NCBI GenBank assembly: GCA_964035015.1
Contig: OZ035997.1
Coordinates: 82,572,769-82,636,768 of the forward strand
Length of the DNA stretch: 64,000 nt
Source: Corallium rubrum
Taxonomy: Eukaryota; Cnidaria; Anthozoa; Scleralcyonacea; Coralliidae
Direction: 5' to 3'
The stretch's first letter is position 1, and each line of letters begins with the position of its first letter. The position numbers were made by a program, and so were the translations under genes. Positions 1 through 13,255 of this stretch are shown here, one piece after another. A model generated the notes under the pieces. It saw only the letters and a list, made by a program, of their open reading frames with translations. It did no database searches and was not told where the DNA came from.

Positions 1-1735
1 GGTCTGAGTGTAAGTTTAGTGTAAATTTATGCAAAACTAAGGAAAAGGATCGCTTTGGTCCCATTCAAATAATTTTTAAGCGTTCCACATTAAGGAACAC
101 TTATATATGAACGAATTTCCCAACGGGAATTAGGACACGATGGCGTTCCTTACTGATTCGTTTCTTTCCTTAGGGAACAAGTACGATACGTTCCTTTGCT
201 CAATCGGAACAAAGGGCTTCTAAATATCATAACAAACACATGTCAACCGAAAACCCAAAAATTCTTCCCTCTTTCATGTTCTCCATAAACTGTACGACCC
301 ATGTCGTGTATACTCTAGTCTCATTAATAATCCAACTTTCCACCTCCCATATCGATCGTTAAGCGTAAAGGTAAAGTAATAGCTTGCTTAACAACTTAGA
401 GTGCTAGAACAAAATATAAGAAAATGCTAATCATCAATGTCATTATCATTAAATACTACTTGTTTTTATTTTCTTTTATAAAAAATCTTTATACAGGTTT
501 ATACTTGTTCAGGTATAGATACAATCATTGACAAAATTAGTTGAAACGACTCGAGCGAACGTTTCCAAGCGTTTTCATATTGTTTCAAGTAATGAGCTGA
601 TTGTTTTCGATTCCCTTGAGAACGGTAAACAATACGAAAAGCTCGGAAACGTTACCGTCCTAAATTGCTCAGCCTATTTTTGCATGAATTGCTATCCCCC
701 GTCCCCCCCCCCCCCTTTCAATGTTATTACTCTGAACAGTTAAATGTAATGGCAGGTGACTGCGTGCAAATCGCACATGTTTTGAGTTCCACAACATTGA
801 AAGGGGGGGGGGGGGGAGGGGGGACATTAAAACATTAGCTTCGTTTCAAGAATTTTGTCAATTTTTGTCTGAGAACAATATGGACGCAAACTCAACAGAT
901 TTCATTCATAAAAAGCCATTTTCTCTGATTAATTGACCATTGATGTTTTAAAATATGATAAAGAAGAATATGTGGTTAGTTTAAATGCCTATTCTATTGT
1001 CGAATGGGAATAAAATAATTTTTTGTAAGCATTTGAAGTGAAAATTTTATGCAATCAACAAGCGATTAATTAATTACAGTTATAGCAATTTAAAAGAAGT
1101 TGCGTAAGCAACTGGCATAATGACGCCTGTGACAAAACAAATCCAAGAAATCACTCTAGTCAAGCAATTACCAAGTTATTTAGAAGAAGATTAGTAGTTT
1201 GATAAAGGATCTGTCGTCTTATTCAATTTCTATAGAACCGTGGCGAAGTCGAGTGGCTCATGTGCCGCTGGTTGCTCGATTAGTTTGAATGAACATTTTT
1301 CGCAATAGAACATAGTGGAATTAGTGTGACAGAATAACAGGAATTATTCGTGAATAAAATTTAAGTGTCAGGAATAACATGGAATTTAGGCGGTTTCTGC
1401 AATAGATCGTATGCGATTACGTTCAACCGGATAAATGAGCCAGATGTCTTGTTTTTAACATGCAGCGCCTTGCTGCTTAACATTCGCTATACTTGTGAAT
1501 GAAATTAGACAAATAAGTAGTGTTATAGAATTTATAGTAAGAACAAGAAGGCATTTTGAGTCGGCATATACCTCCGCCAGTGGATTATTATGGAGATAGG
1601 ATGTTTAAAAAGAAAACGAGCCATCCCGCTAACCAGGATAGCTCATGAGACTATGCACGTGTATAAATAAATAAAATGCTTGATTGCACTTCTACAAAAA
1701 TTATGCAAAAATTTTTGCATAAAATTACTATTACT
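1..1735. other. AT-rich stretch with no supported gene
   Basis: No exon with convincing splice sites or a recognisable protein family is visible on either strand. There are short homopolymer runs (C near 697-714, G near 804-816). A 71-codon open frame at 528-743 has no usable upstream splice context. Further 5' exons of the receptor gene that starts to be visible at 3,218 could lie here or before the window, but I cannot identify them. Confidence 0.5.
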
Positions 1736-1739
1736 TTAT

Positions 1740-2208
1740 TTATTATATGGCACGGGTTACTTCCGGTAAAATCACGCGCTGTGATTGGTTGCTGACGGGG
1801 TAAGATTTCTCCGTAATGCCTACGGGCGTTATGAAAATTGTTAATGCCCTACAAAAAATCCTAATAAGAAACTTTTATTGCCGAAAAACGACGAAAATAA
1901 ATGAAATAAACGACGATAAACATTATAAAGTAAATTCTAGTATCTAGACAAGAAAGAAACCGCAGAAAATAACGCTAGTTCGGTGTTTTGACGAAGTTAA
2001 AGAAGCGAATACCAAGAAATACAAGATTGATTTTTAAATAAAAAGTGCCATATAATAAACTACTTAAAAACCTCGACCGTTCGGTCTTTACGGTAAAATA
2101 TTAAACCTCGGTCTTGAGCGTATTAACTTCGCTATTGCTCAGTCAATACAGCAAGACCTCGGTTTAATATTTTTCTGTAAAGACCTCACTCTCGGTTATT
2201 AAGTAGTT
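1740..2208. repeat. Two adjacent foldback repeats
   Basis: The outer ends of 1,740-2,056 carry TATTATATGGCAC and its reverse complement GTGCCATATAATA. Immediately beyond, 2,060-2,208 forms a second imperfect palindrome: TACTTAAAAACCTCG and the block around TTTACGG/AATATTAAACC return in inverted order ending at AAGTAGTTA. No ORF lies inside. Related 'gtctttac' foldback pieces recur elsewhere in the window, so these are most likely nonautonomous MITE-type repeats. Confidence 0.6.
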
Positions 2209-2429
2209 AATAATTTTCGCGCGCTTCGTCGCAATGACGTCATCAGCTTTCAAAAATCTTTTTTGGAAACCTACGTCTAATAATTTACAGAAATGACGTC
2301 ACGGCTACCGGACGGGAAAAATTAACTGGAATATGTTGAACAATAAATAACGAGAATGAAGTTTAAATATATAACTGAAATATGGGTTTTTGGGTACGAC
2401 TAATCAAATGAACGTGAATGGAAAACTGT

Positions 2430-2905
2430 GTTTGAACGAAGGATACAGTTTGTAGCAAGATTAATGTACAAAATTATTCCTGATCTAACACCTAGATCGC
2501 TCACTGAAATCTTTCGTAAGTCAAATGCATCTCTTCATAATTATAACCTACGAGGTTCTTTGACAAAACTCACTTAACTCAACCAAGGACTGAATTTCTT
2601 AAGAAAAACCTGAGCTACAGAGGGGCTAAACTGTGGAATAGTCTCCCTAGCGATTTAAGAAATAAGGCGTCGTTGCATTCTTTTAATACCAGCATTTCCA
2701 CAATTGGCCGTTCATAATATCTGTGGCTTATTTTGTTCAATTTATATTTTTAATATCATTTTTTTTACTGGACTCTGTAATTAGATTTGTATATTTTAAT
2801 TAGTTAACTGTAGTTTATTTATATAATTTGTTTTGTAATATTTGTTTTGATATTCCACGCCCCTTTTGGAAACCAGCGTATTGCTGAATGGTGTTAGCGT
2901 GGTTA
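2430..2905 (+). mobile_element. 3' end of a degenerate LINE (non-LTR retrotransposon)
   Basis: Conceptual translation across a few frame breaks gives the typical LINE C-terminus: a 'RFVARLMYKII.DLTPR' block, then 'YNLRGS', then 'RGAKLWNSLPSDLRN' followed by stops. This end of the ORF is widely conserved in animal LINEs of the L2/CR1 type; the clade assignment is inference. An AT-rich 3' UTR follows and runs directly into the (ACTT)n microsatellite, as expected for a LINE with a short-repeat tail. A second remnant with the same C-terminal motifs lies at 11,765-12,500. Confidence 0.6.
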
Positions 2906-2912
2906 AATTAAG

Positions 2913-3184
<272 letters not shown>

Positions 3185-3217
3185 TCCATGTTATTGTTAA
3201 TGCTGTTATATTTTCAG

Positions 3218-3702
3218 AACCTGTATCCCAGCGGAACCTCAGCCTTCGCTGAACTCCAACTCGTGCCACCCGTTAATTAATTTCACCGAACCATTTTGCA
3301 AAAATCATGGAATTATTCCAAACGACTACGTATTTCAAAGTCCTGATGACCAAAATCACATGAATTACGAAGCGAACTTAATGTTCAAGAGGCTTGGTAT
3401 TCAAATTATAAAACAACAAATTTCGAATGAATGCATAACTGGGGTCTCTTTATTTGCTTGTCATAACTACTTATCGAGATGCGATAGTACGAAAGGTGTC
3501 TTTCAAAGACAGTTGGTGTGCAGAGAAAGCTGCCTTGAATTTGTCAAGAAATGCGGGGCTATTTTTCAGAAGTTCAAAAAAGTGTATTTGGTGGATAATT
3601 CTGGGGATGCATCTCTTTTAAACTGTGAACGGCAGCCTTACAGAAATGCTGGGGAATCTCCTGAATGTTGGTATTACAATGGGGAAACGGAAAAACGAAA
3701 AG
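3218..3702 (+). CDS. Receptor exon: Frizzled cysteine-rich domain
   Basis: The exon follows the acceptor TATATTTTCAG and ends at the donor AAAAG|GTATTG; one leading base completes a split codon, so the reading frame starts at 3,219. It encodes about 161 residues with eleven cysteines. The order and context (CHPLINFTEPFC, SLFACHNYLSRC, QLVCRESCLEFVKKCG, LLNCERQPY, ECW) match the Frizzled CRD, a Wnt- or lipid-binding extracellular module. Frizzled followed by kringle is the order found in ROR receptors and in kringle-Frizzled proteins. The exon ends in phase 1 and joins in frame to the kringle exon at 6,814. The signal peptide and any Ig domain would be further upstream and were not seen. Confidence 0.85.
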
Positions 3703-4163
3703 GTATTGATTATATATAGGTTAAAATTGGCTTAGAGAAAGGTTATTATTATTCAACTGTAAGTGCGAAGCACAACGTTTTGCTTTGAATAATAACCAAA
3801 CCCATGGTTCCTATATATAAATACATATCGATCACAACATATATCCTTGTTTTTAGGAGGTTTTTAAGTTGTACATAAAATCAATATCAAGGAATACTTA
3901 GAAACGAGTGTCTATTTTTGTAATGAGGTCTTTACATCCAGATTAATAACCGATTAAAAACAAAAGAATGTGGTCTGAGTTTTTACAGAAAGGCAGAAAA
4001 TAATGTTCAGAAATAAAATCCAAAAAGAATAGGAAGACATATACTATTGATGCATACATTAAATAGGAGTAAGAATTTTTTCCATTTAATTTCAACGTCA
4101 AGGAAAGTTGAAAACAAAGCAGTAACCTTACAACTACATGTTTTGACAAAATTTACGGACTAT

Positions 4164-4428
4164 AGGTGAGGTAATACGTGCAACATGTTTCTTCAACTTA
4201 CAACCCAACTTTGTTGTGTTGCAAGTTGAAAAGCGTTGTTGCACGTATTACCACGCACCTTTAAACATTGTCACGCAACAGTGATTTTGTTGCAACTTGA
4301 ATCAGCATGTTGCATCAAGTAGAACTACAGTCTAATTTTTCAACAATTTTTTCTTTTATGTGCAACAACGCTTTTCAACTTGTAACGCAACAATGTTGCA
4401 GCAATTTTTTGCTCGTATTACTTCACCT
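4164..4428. repeat. MITE-like repeat with inverted ends
   Basis: The ends AGGTGAGGTAATACGTGCAA and the complement of TTGCTCGTATTACTTCACCT form imperfect terminal inverted repeats. The interior is rich in GTTGCAAC-type motifs in both orientations (for example CAACAACGCTTTTCAACTTG). No coding capacity. Confidence 0.65.
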
Positions 4429-4703
4429 TAGGTCAAAATACTTCAATCAATCGTACGATAGGGAGGGAAGATACTACTATAGCATAAATGAAAACAACGA
4501 TAATAATAAACCTACAGTTACATCTTGCGAGTACTCTACATCCGATATTTTTGTATTCATTGCAAAGACAACACGGTTTTCTTCAGAGTTTTGTCAACTC
4601 AAATAGTTTCACCGTCATTTTGTGACAATTACTCTTCTGCGCCCACGATATGTACAGAATATTGGCTACTCACGTGGTACGCTGTAGAGAGCTTTTAAAG
4701 AAT

Positions 4704-4706
<3 letters not shown>

Positions 4707-4766
<60 letters not shown>

Positions 4767-4868
4767 TTATTTATATATTTATATATTTATTATATTTATA
4801 TATATATATTATATTTATTATATTATATTTATATATATATTTATTATATTTATAAATTTTATATATAT
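4707..4868. repeat. AT-rich simple repeat
   Basis: (TATATG)n passes into (TA)n and TTTATATA-type variants. It directly abuts the palindrome at 4,868-4,970. Confidence 0.9.
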
Positions 4869-4970
4869 AAAATTTGGGTTAATAAAATCTAAATAACATT
4901 TACCTATATGCATTTATATATATAAATGCATATAGGTAAATGCTATTTAGATTTTATTAACCCAAATTTT
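4868..4970. repeat. Near-perfect 100-bp palindrome
   Basis: Arms of about 45 bp (AAATTTGGGTTAATAAAATC ... GATTTTATTAACCCAAATTT) meet at a TATATA centre. It could extrude as a cruciform and lies next to an AT microsatellite. Confidence 0.85.
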
Positions 4971-6180
4971 TAAGTCCCACTTTCGTAAGGTAGAAGTACA
5001 GTATATTTCTACTTTACGAAAATAAGTAAATACAGGTTTACACACGAGTGAATGCAATAGAAGTAAAACTTAATACTCTTTTATTTATTACTTCCGCCAT
5101 GCAGCAGGTTATGTTTTTACCTCTGTTTGTTTGTTTATCTGTTTGTCCGTGAGTCTATTTGTCACTTTGTCTGTCTGTCACCAGGATATCTCAAAAACTA
5201 CCTCACAGGTTTTCGGGAAAATGTCTGAGAAGATTGAGCGTAGATCAAGTACTAACCCTGTTAATTTTGGTTGAATTTGGATGGCATTTGGATGAGAAAT
5301 TAATAAAAATCCGACCACAATGCAAGATTCCCCGTGTAGGAAAAATGCTTGATTGAGCTCATTATCCGCAAACTTTTCTGCATAATTTTGGTATAAATCC
5401 AATCATGCATTTTATATTATTCATACATGTGTAAGTTAGTGACCAAGTCTGGTTAGCGAAATATATGGCCTGTTTTATAATTTCTTTTAGTATAAATTTA
5501 CAAGTTTATAATGCAAATCCTCGAATTTCATTGGCTATTGCAGGAGTTTATAATTGGTGATATAAACCTCTGGGATAAACCAATGAAAGTCATTCTTTTA
5601 AAAAAATTGACCAATGACAAAATGCGTAGTATAGCACGAACAATGGTCATTAGAGCCAGCGGTTGTTCTGCTAAGCAACAATGGCGCCGAAATTATAACG
5701 GAGTTGGCATTAAATGAAAGAAGAAATTGAACATTTAGGCGAAGCAATACGTTCTACAGAAAACAAAAACGGCTACAAAATGGTTAGAATGGAAATTATT
5801 AATGGTAAGAGCGTTAAATTGTTTATCTGTGTTCATTTAAAACGAAATAACTGCAAACAGAACAAATTTCAAAATTACGCTTGCTGTTGACAAGATTTAG
5901 TGATGTAAACTATATGCTAAATTGAATGTTTCTTTCAACTTTTTGTCACTTTTACAAATCAAATGAGTGGATATATATTGTTTCAATATTGTACATGAAA
6001 ATCCATGCTAAATTATGCAAGAAAACTTTACTTTTCCATCAGTTACTGTATGGGCCAAGGAGATTTCAGAAATGACTGTTGAACGTTTGTTGTTGGCAGT
6101 TAAAAATTGTATTAAACGAGCCTCAAAGAATATGTTATTGTCGAGAATTTATTTAACTTTTGTTGGTAAATTTATACTAA

Positions 6181-6284
6181 AACAATTAGACAACTCGCCC
6201 TCGTTTTCTATGAGCGATAGTCAACTCGGCTTCGCCTCGTTGACTATTCGCTCATAGAAAACTCGGGCTCGTTGTCTAATTGTT
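6181..6284. repeat. Foldback repeat
   Basis: AACAATTAGACAACTCG at the left returns as CGTTGTCTAATTGTT at the right, with CTATGAGCGATAGTCAAC pairing internally. A related end (CTCGTTGTCTAATTGTTAA) recurs near 35,695-35,713. Confidence 0.75.
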
Positions 6285-6813
6285 AATTTAAACACTTCTA
6301 ATAACCCGCTGGCGGAGGTATATGCCATCTCTGAGTGTCCTCTTGCTCTCTTTAGAATTGTCACATCAAGATCTGGAGAGTGGCGATGGTTAGTTGCCTT
6401 AATATGTATTTTTAATTTTATCTTTTAAAGATTTTAGGCACTAAATACTTTTTGTTACTATATATTGTACATTTTTTATATTCCACAGGGCTCGGATTTC
6501 ATTTTTGTGGGGTTTTTTAAATACATTCAAGATCGATCCCCGAAAAATCCTACTGCGTCCTTTATACATCTTTATTTCATTATTTGGAATATTCTAGGCT
6601 TGCACTGGCCATTGCGCCATTTTACCATAGAACAATCGCTACCCATCGTTTCAAGGAAAAGTGACATAAATAGCCAGATCAGGCCTCAAATATCATCCAA
6701 TTCCCATTGTCAGGTTCTGCTGTTAACCTTTCTTATGCGAAATAAGTTTTTTTCGCGATATCTAGCTCGGCTTCTTGCGAGGTTTTCCGGAACAGTATGT
6801 TTCTCTTTTGCAG

Positions 6814-7056
6814 ATTGCCTATACTTAAACGGCAGCAGTTACCAAGGCAACATCTCAATCACTGTCTCTGGTACTCCATGTCAATCGTGGACAGCGCAAT
6901 GTCCTCATCGTCACACGATGAACAGAACGTATCCAGAGTTGAACAAGGCAAAAAACAATTGTAGAAATCCTCAAAATTCTGGGAAGCGGCCTTGGTGTTT
7001 TACTACGGACAGGAGCAAGAGATGGGAGTATTGTGACCTCCCTAAATGTATATCAG
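6814..7056 (+). CDS. Receptor exon: kringle domain
   Basis: Acceptor CTCTTTTGCAG and donor TATCAG|GTACGA bound a 243-nt symmetric phase-1 exon. With the carried G the translation begins DCLYLNGSSYQG and continues through PCQSW, NNCRNP, PWCFTTD and YCDLPKC. These give the six canonical kringle cysteines, with one extra Cys in TAQCPH. Kringles are disulfide-bonded extracellular protein-binding modules. The exon joins in frame to the Frizzled exon before it and the TSP1 exon after it. The translated 3' extension into intron sequence (TTLTKKKK) is not coding. Confidence 0.88.
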
Positions 7057-7139
7057 GTACGACATTAACCAAAAAGAAAAAAGGAAGCTAACGTTATTTT
7101 TTATAGCGAGCTAACGACATGCAAAAAACAACAAGCGAC

Positions 7140-8553
<1,414 letters not shown>

Positions 8554-8730
8554 TGGATGGTAACTATGGAAACTGGTCTTTAAGCAGCCAATGTAATGTC
8601 ACATGTGGCCAAGGCTTTGAGATGTGGCGACGTATTTGTAACAATCCTACACCAAGATATGGTGGCAAGAATTGTTCTCATTTGGGAAATTCAACAGAGT
8701 ATAGACAATGTACAAGGAAACCTTGCCCGG
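8554..8730 (+). CDS. Receptor exon: thrombospondin type-1 repeat 1
   Basis: This 177-nt symmetric phase-1 exon lies between CTGTAG and CCCGG|GTAATT. It begins with a Val codon split across the intron and encodes DGNYGNWSLSSQCNVTCGQG ... CTRKPCP. The six cysteines (QC, TC, RIC, NC, QC, PC) and the single W in NWSL fit a TSP1 repeat. TSP1 repeats are extracellular modules, often C-mannosylated and fucosylated. The T in CNVTCG is the usual O-fucosylation position; that is family knowledge, not shown here. Confidence 0.88.
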
Positions 8731-8762
8731 GTAATTAATTTGAATATAATGTTCCATAATAC

Positions 8763-8811
<49 letters not shown>

Positions 8812-10254
8812 ATTTTTCTTCTAATACTGGTTTTTCTTCCAATTTATTTTTTTTTTCACATTGAGAATTTTGACTGATATATCTGAGAATTTTTCCTTTG
8901 AGGTGTAATTTCGTCTGGCGTTAGACAGAGTAAAACAACAAAGGGGGAGATTTTAGCCAGCTTGGGTAGGATTATGTTGATCACTTGTTACCCATCATCT
9001 ATTAATCCAAATCATAACTTAAGTAACAACGCCATGCATCACAATGCCAAAACTCAGTGGTTCTCTTGTATGTGCCCGCACAAGCACAGATAACACTAAA
9101 CTCTCTAAGCGTTTATTGTGTGATCTACTTAACAAATATATTCCATTTTGCCGTTGTCTGTTCAGTTATAGATGCACAGATGACGTCACAACGTGGTAAG
9201 AGCAAAAAAGTGGCCCACGCGACGCAGTCGAGTGAGTCACTCATGTTCTTACCACGTTGTTACGTCATCGAAGAGACAACAAAAAAATGGAAACTATTTG
9301 TTTTATACAATAAAAATTTAAAAGGTTTTTATCAAAACTCTTGCCAGATTGGGAGCATGAAGAAGGGAAAAAGCAAGTGAGCTATGAAAAACCATGTGTC
9401 TGTCCTCCAATAGATTATGGGCAACAGCCAATGAAAACACGCATAGCAACCAGGGCATTGTATAACTTCATTTCTTCCTTAATTGTAAAAATTGTTTACG
9501 AGTTCATGTGTCCAATGATACCTCGCGCCCTATTGGTTTAACTCAGAGGTGTGATATCTGTGGCACGCAATATTTTACTTCCGAATTTTGGCCAAGTGAA
9601 GATAATGGAGCTCTTGCGCTTTTACATCACATTAGTGTTAAATGTTTATGAAAGGTAAATTAGGTCTAGATGTGCCTTATTTAAGACAACACTTGAAATG
9701 ACAGAATGACAACTTTTGCAGTTTATTGGTTTCCTTCCTCCGTTGTTAAGAAATTTCAAATTGTTTATATGCAAATTAAGCATTTTAACGTCACACGTGC
9801 ATAAGAAGTTATAAGAAAAGGTTATTTATTATCAAATATAATAGAATCATTAATGGGCCATTAATCACCTGAAAATTCTACATGTTTGGTGTTGTGAGAG
9901 AAACACAGTGCACCTACATTCATCCTTCAAGCAATTTGGTTTGATAATATAGCAAAGATATATAACCTTCTCGATAAGTTATTGCGTACGTGTGATGTCA
10001 AAGTGTTTAATTTGCATACCAAACAATCTAAAAACCACAACAACGAAGCAAGAAGATGAAAAATTAGGTCTGTCTTATTTGAAAGAACATTAAAAGTATC
10101 ATTATTTTTAATTTTTGTTTTATGGACATTTTAACCGAACATCACTTTCGAAGGGCAGCTTGATTGTGCTAATCAAATGAATGACGTAACTCGTAATTTC
10201 CCCCATTACACGGATATCTTTATAAACATATAATTTGTTTTCTTTTTTCCATAG
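8731..10254 (+). other. Intron with (TA)n and a hairpin
   Basis: The intron between TSP1 repeats 1 and 2. It contains (TA)n at 8,767-8,808 and a 90-bp palindrome at 9,180-9,269 (GACGTCACAACGTGGTAAGA ... TTACCACGTTGTTACGTC). A short frame at 9,548-9,652 reads CDICGTQYF...LLHHISVKC, like part of a zinc finger. It has no start or partner exon and is noted in the findings. Confidence 0.55.
9180..9269. repeat. Hairpin repeat
   Basis: Inverted arms GATGACGTCACAACGTGGTA and the complement of TACCACGTTGTTACGTCATC enclose a GC-rich loop. No coding capacity. Confidence 0.75.
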
Positions 10255-10431
10255 TTAATGGTGGTTATGGTAACTGGACGTTGAGCAGTCCATGCAGTGT
10301 TTCTTGTGGTCAAGGATTTGAAATTTGGAAACGCTTTTGCGATAACCCTCCACCAAGAAATGGTGGAAGCAATTGTAGTGTCTTGGGAAACTCAACTAGT
10401 ATTAAACAATGCACAAGAAAACCTTGTCCGA
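10255..10431 (+). CDS. Receptor exon: thrombospondin type-1 repeat 2
   Basis: A 177-nt phase-1 exon between TTTTTCCATAG and TCCGA|GTAAGT. It encodes NGGYGNWTLSSPCSVSCGQG through CTRKPCP with the same six cysteines as repeat 1. About two thirds of residues match repeat 1, so the three repeats arose by exon duplication. Confidence 0.88.
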
Positions 10432-10479
10432 GTAAGTAGCATCTGTTTTATACAGGGATTACCTTTCGCTTGGTAGAGA

Positions 10480-10840
10480 ACTACACTGATAAATACGACC
10501 AGGTTGCTCAATACCTGCAAGTAAGTTGTTGCAACTGTTCCAACAAACCGTCTGTGGGATGCAAGTGCACTTGTTGTTCCTAGTTTGTTAACAACACTGT
10601 AACATACAGACTATTTCCGACAACTTGTAACAATGTTAATAATTTCAACGGACTTGTCACTTGTGAGAAGTTGATCCAAAGACTTTTTATACCATTCTGT
10701 ATCCAGTAACAAGTCGTCAGTCACAAAGTTGACAACAATAAGCTTGTATCGGCCGGATAAAATCGCATGCAACTCGTTAACAAGTTGTTAACAAGTTTAT
10801 TGCAAGCTTGTTGCAAACATATTTTGATAACAAGATGTGA
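10480..10840. repeat. Repeat rich in GTTGTTAAC-type inverted motifs
   Basis: Many short inverted words (AACAAGTTGTTAACAAG, TTGCAAGCTTGTTGCAA, AAGTTGTTGCAACTG) recur in both orientations. Similar words fill the subterminal zones of the TA-flanked transposon at 56,812-58,563, so this may be a decayed relative. Boundaries are uncertain. Confidence 0.4.
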
Positions 10841-11299
10841 GTCAAAGTTTTAGTCGTGCACTGCATGTGGAAATTGATATCGTAATTGGCACTTGAGATT
10901 ACAAAGAACGCTGTTGTAAACTGTTTTTAATCATATCTCAATCTTTTTTAACATTAAGATTGCTATAAAATTAATTTCTTTTAGTTTTCAAACGTTCTTG
11001 TATAAACCATGTATCTATAGTTTCACCAGAAGCGCCTTGTATCATAGTGTCCAGTCACGATATTTCTACTTACTATAATTTTATTGTTATTGCAAAGCAA
11101 AAAAGAGGTAAACTGCCTAGATTTTTAGAAACGAAATACTGAAGTTTTGATTATTTTGTTTCTAATAACGTACCAAACAAAGAAAAATGAATTGTTTCCT
11201 TACTTCTTTCCTTTTCCCTTTTAGTTTGTTTTTGTTGTCAATATTATGTATTATTATGATTATCTAGTTTTCTGTGACTTCTTCTTATGTTTTTATAAG

Positions 11300-11473
11300 T
11301 TAATGGCAACTACGGAAATTGGACCAAAAAACCCTGTAGTCGTTCTTGTGGTAAAGGGTCGGAAATATGGACTCGGGAATGTAACGATCCTTTACCCGAA
11401 CATGGAGGTAATAATTGCACAAAACAGGGCTCGGATAAAGAAATTCGCGAATGCAACAATAAGCCTTGTCCAG
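11300..11473 (+). CDS. Receptor exon: thrombospondin type-1 repeat 3
   Basis: A 174-nt phase-1 exon between TTTTTATAAG and TCCAG|GTAAGA. It encodes NGNYGNWTKKPCSRSCGKGS through CNNKPCP with six cysteines. The T of the usual CSVTCG motif is replaced by S in CSRSCG, so O-fucosylation would be on Ser, if it occurs. It is the most diverged of the three repeats. Confidence 0.86.
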
Positions 11474-11594
11474 GTAAGAATTTATTTCTGAGTCATCTCT
11501 AGTACAGTAATTCTTGATTGCGATATCTATCTATCTTGTTGGGGTTTTTTATATTCTCTTTGTACCACCTGGTTTAGATGTATTTTTATATCTG

Positions 11595-11700
<106 letters not shown>

Positions 11701-11764
11701 ATCTGTCGATTTGAATAGAGCTACTCCAGTAATAACACAACAAGGTTAGAACATCAGATCCTAT

Positions 11765-12500
11765 GAAATACGTGAAGAAATAAGAATAAAGCTATAATGA
11801 TGTATAAGGTTTTGAATGATGCTGCACTATCTTATCATAGATAATGGGAGGGTAACTGGATAGGAAACGTAAAACGATGTTACAAAACCGGAAAGGATGT
11901 TTGCACATCTTTGGTAATTTGTTAACTTGCTATGGTAATTAAATACTCTTATAAGCGGCTAACCAGTGGTCCCACATGGCCACGATCAGCTATTGCTGAA
12001 ATTGAACAATAGTGTAATATCACTTAAGTTAAGTAGTGTCTGAGTTTGGCCATGTGGGACCACAAGTTAGGTGGATTATCCGCTTATACGTGTATAATTA
12101 CCATAGCAAGTTGTGCAAACATCGCTTCCGGTTTCGTAACATCGTTTTAAGTTTCCTATCCGGTCACCCTCCATTATCTATCATATTATCTTAGAGACTT
12201 ATTTCAAACTTATCCAAGTACATTAAATTTTTCTCTAAGAAGTAAAGATACTAATGTTCTACTGCCAAAACCGAAAACAAGATACTTCAAAAAGATTTTC
12301 AAATTTTCTGGAGCAAAGCTATGGAATGAGTTACCTAACGAAATAAAACTAGAAAACTCTTTCACATTTAAAACAAAAATATCATCACACAGTCTCGCAC
12401 AGTCTGACTAATAACCTAATTGTAAATATATTTTAATTACTGTATATAATTTATTATTTAGTTTCGGCCCGCATGAAAAACAATTTCTGTAAATTGATGT
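11765..12500 (+). mobile_element. Second LINE 3' remnant, split by a MITE
   Basis: Before the MITE there is an 'IMMYKVLNDAALSY' block. After it come 'NVLLPKPKTRYFKKIFKFSG' and 'AKLWNELPNEIK', the conserved end of LINE ORF2, then stops. The 3' UTR runs into (AGTC)n at 12,523, again a LINE tail grading into a microsatellite. Confidence 0.6.
11839..12179. mobile_element. Foldback MITE with 5-bp target duplication
   Basis: The ends AGATAATGG ... CCATTATCT sit inside long imperfect inverted arms of about 130 bp (for example CACATGGCCA ... TGGCCATGTG). ATCAT is repeated exactly on both sides (11,834-11,838 and 12,180-12,184). It interrupts the LINE remnant, so it is the younger insertion. Confidence 0.8.
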
Positions 12501-12522
12501 GACTAAAAAATTTAATAAATTT

Positions 12523-12690
12523 GTCAGTCAGTCAGTCAGTCAGTCAGTCAGTCAGTCAGTCAGTCAGTCAGTCAGTCAGTCAGTCAGTCAGTCAGTCAGT
12601 CAGTCAGTCAGTCAGTCAGTCACTGTCACTCAGTCACTGTCACTCAGTCACTCAGTCACTCAGTCAGTCACTCAGTCAGTCACTCAGTCA
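12523..12690. repeat. (AGTC)n microsatellite
   Basis: About 28 pure CAGT units followed by a degenerate CACTCAGT zone. It forms the tail of the LINE remnant upstream. Confidence 0.95.
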
Positions 12691-12793
12691 GTGAGTTGTT
12701 CTGTCCGTCGACAAGTCTGTATGTCTGTTTGTGCGGGTGACTTTCCATTTATTTATGTCTATCCATAAAATGTTTGTTTTCTTAAATCTTTAG

Positions 12794-12919
12794 TTAAATG
12801 GAACGTTAAGATGATTGGTATCATCACTGGTGCTGGTATTGGTGTGATTGTCTTGGTTATTTTGATTTCTGTGTTTGTTCGTCGACGAAGACGTCGTAAA
12901 AAGAACGACGGTAACATTG
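12794..12919 (+). CDS. Receptor exon: transmembrane segment
   Basis: A 126-nt phase-1 exon between AAATCTTTAG and AACATTG|GTAAG. It encodes VKWNVKMIGIITGAGIGVIV followed by LVILISVFV, a single hydrophobic helix of about 23 residues. A strongly basic stop-transfer run (RRRRRRKK) comes next. This sets the orientation: TSP1, kringle and Frizzled modules outside, C-terminus in the cytosol. Confidence 0.86.
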
Positions 12920-13164
12920 GTAAGTTTGTTTTAATCTTAAACTTAAGGTGATCTGCGCATGGTTACGTTTTTGTCCACATGTTTGTTTATGATTTCACAA
13001 AACTTAATACGATGTACCGTGATTGTTTCTTTGTTCTCCTATTAATGTTCACCACACATTTTCTGTTAACAATAAAATTAGCCTAAAAATTTTGAAAAAA
13101 TTAAGAAACACAATGATGTAATATATGTGCTACTCCAATTGACAAACCATGCCCGCGGGCGAGT

Positions 13165-13255
13165 TAGAGAAAAACTCGACCGCGGTTAGGTTGTGTGCCC
13201 GCGACCTTCGGTTTACTAGTTTGATGCTCTATCGACTGAACTACATTGTCAATTA
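13165..13255 (-). repeat. tRNA-derived SINE head (degenerate)
   Basis: On the minus strand TGTAGTTCAGTCGATAGAGC looks like an A-box region. About 30 bp on, AGGTCGCGGG stands where the B box should be. The arms do not pair well, so this is a SINE relic rather than a functional tRNA. Confidence 0.35.

Larger units (their letters stand above)
3703..6813 (+). other. Intron with foldback repeats and AT microsatellite
   Basis: This is the intron between the Frizzled and kringle exons. It holds a small hairpin (3,738-3,801), a MITE-like repeat (4,164-4,428), AT-rich simple repeats (4,707-4,868), a long palindrome (4,868-4,970) and another foldback (6,181-6,284). Open frames in it, such as 5,159-5,356 and 6,015-6,257, resemble no family. 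The frame running from 6,465 into the kringle is intronic up to the acceptor at 6,811-6,813. Confidence 0.7.

Noticed and set aside
528..743. A 71-codon frame with GNVTVLNCSAYFC that might be an Ig-type exon before the Frizzled exon
   Set aside because: No clean acceptor in the right frame (in-frame TAG at 516-518), no donor, and it runs into a poly-C/proline stretch.
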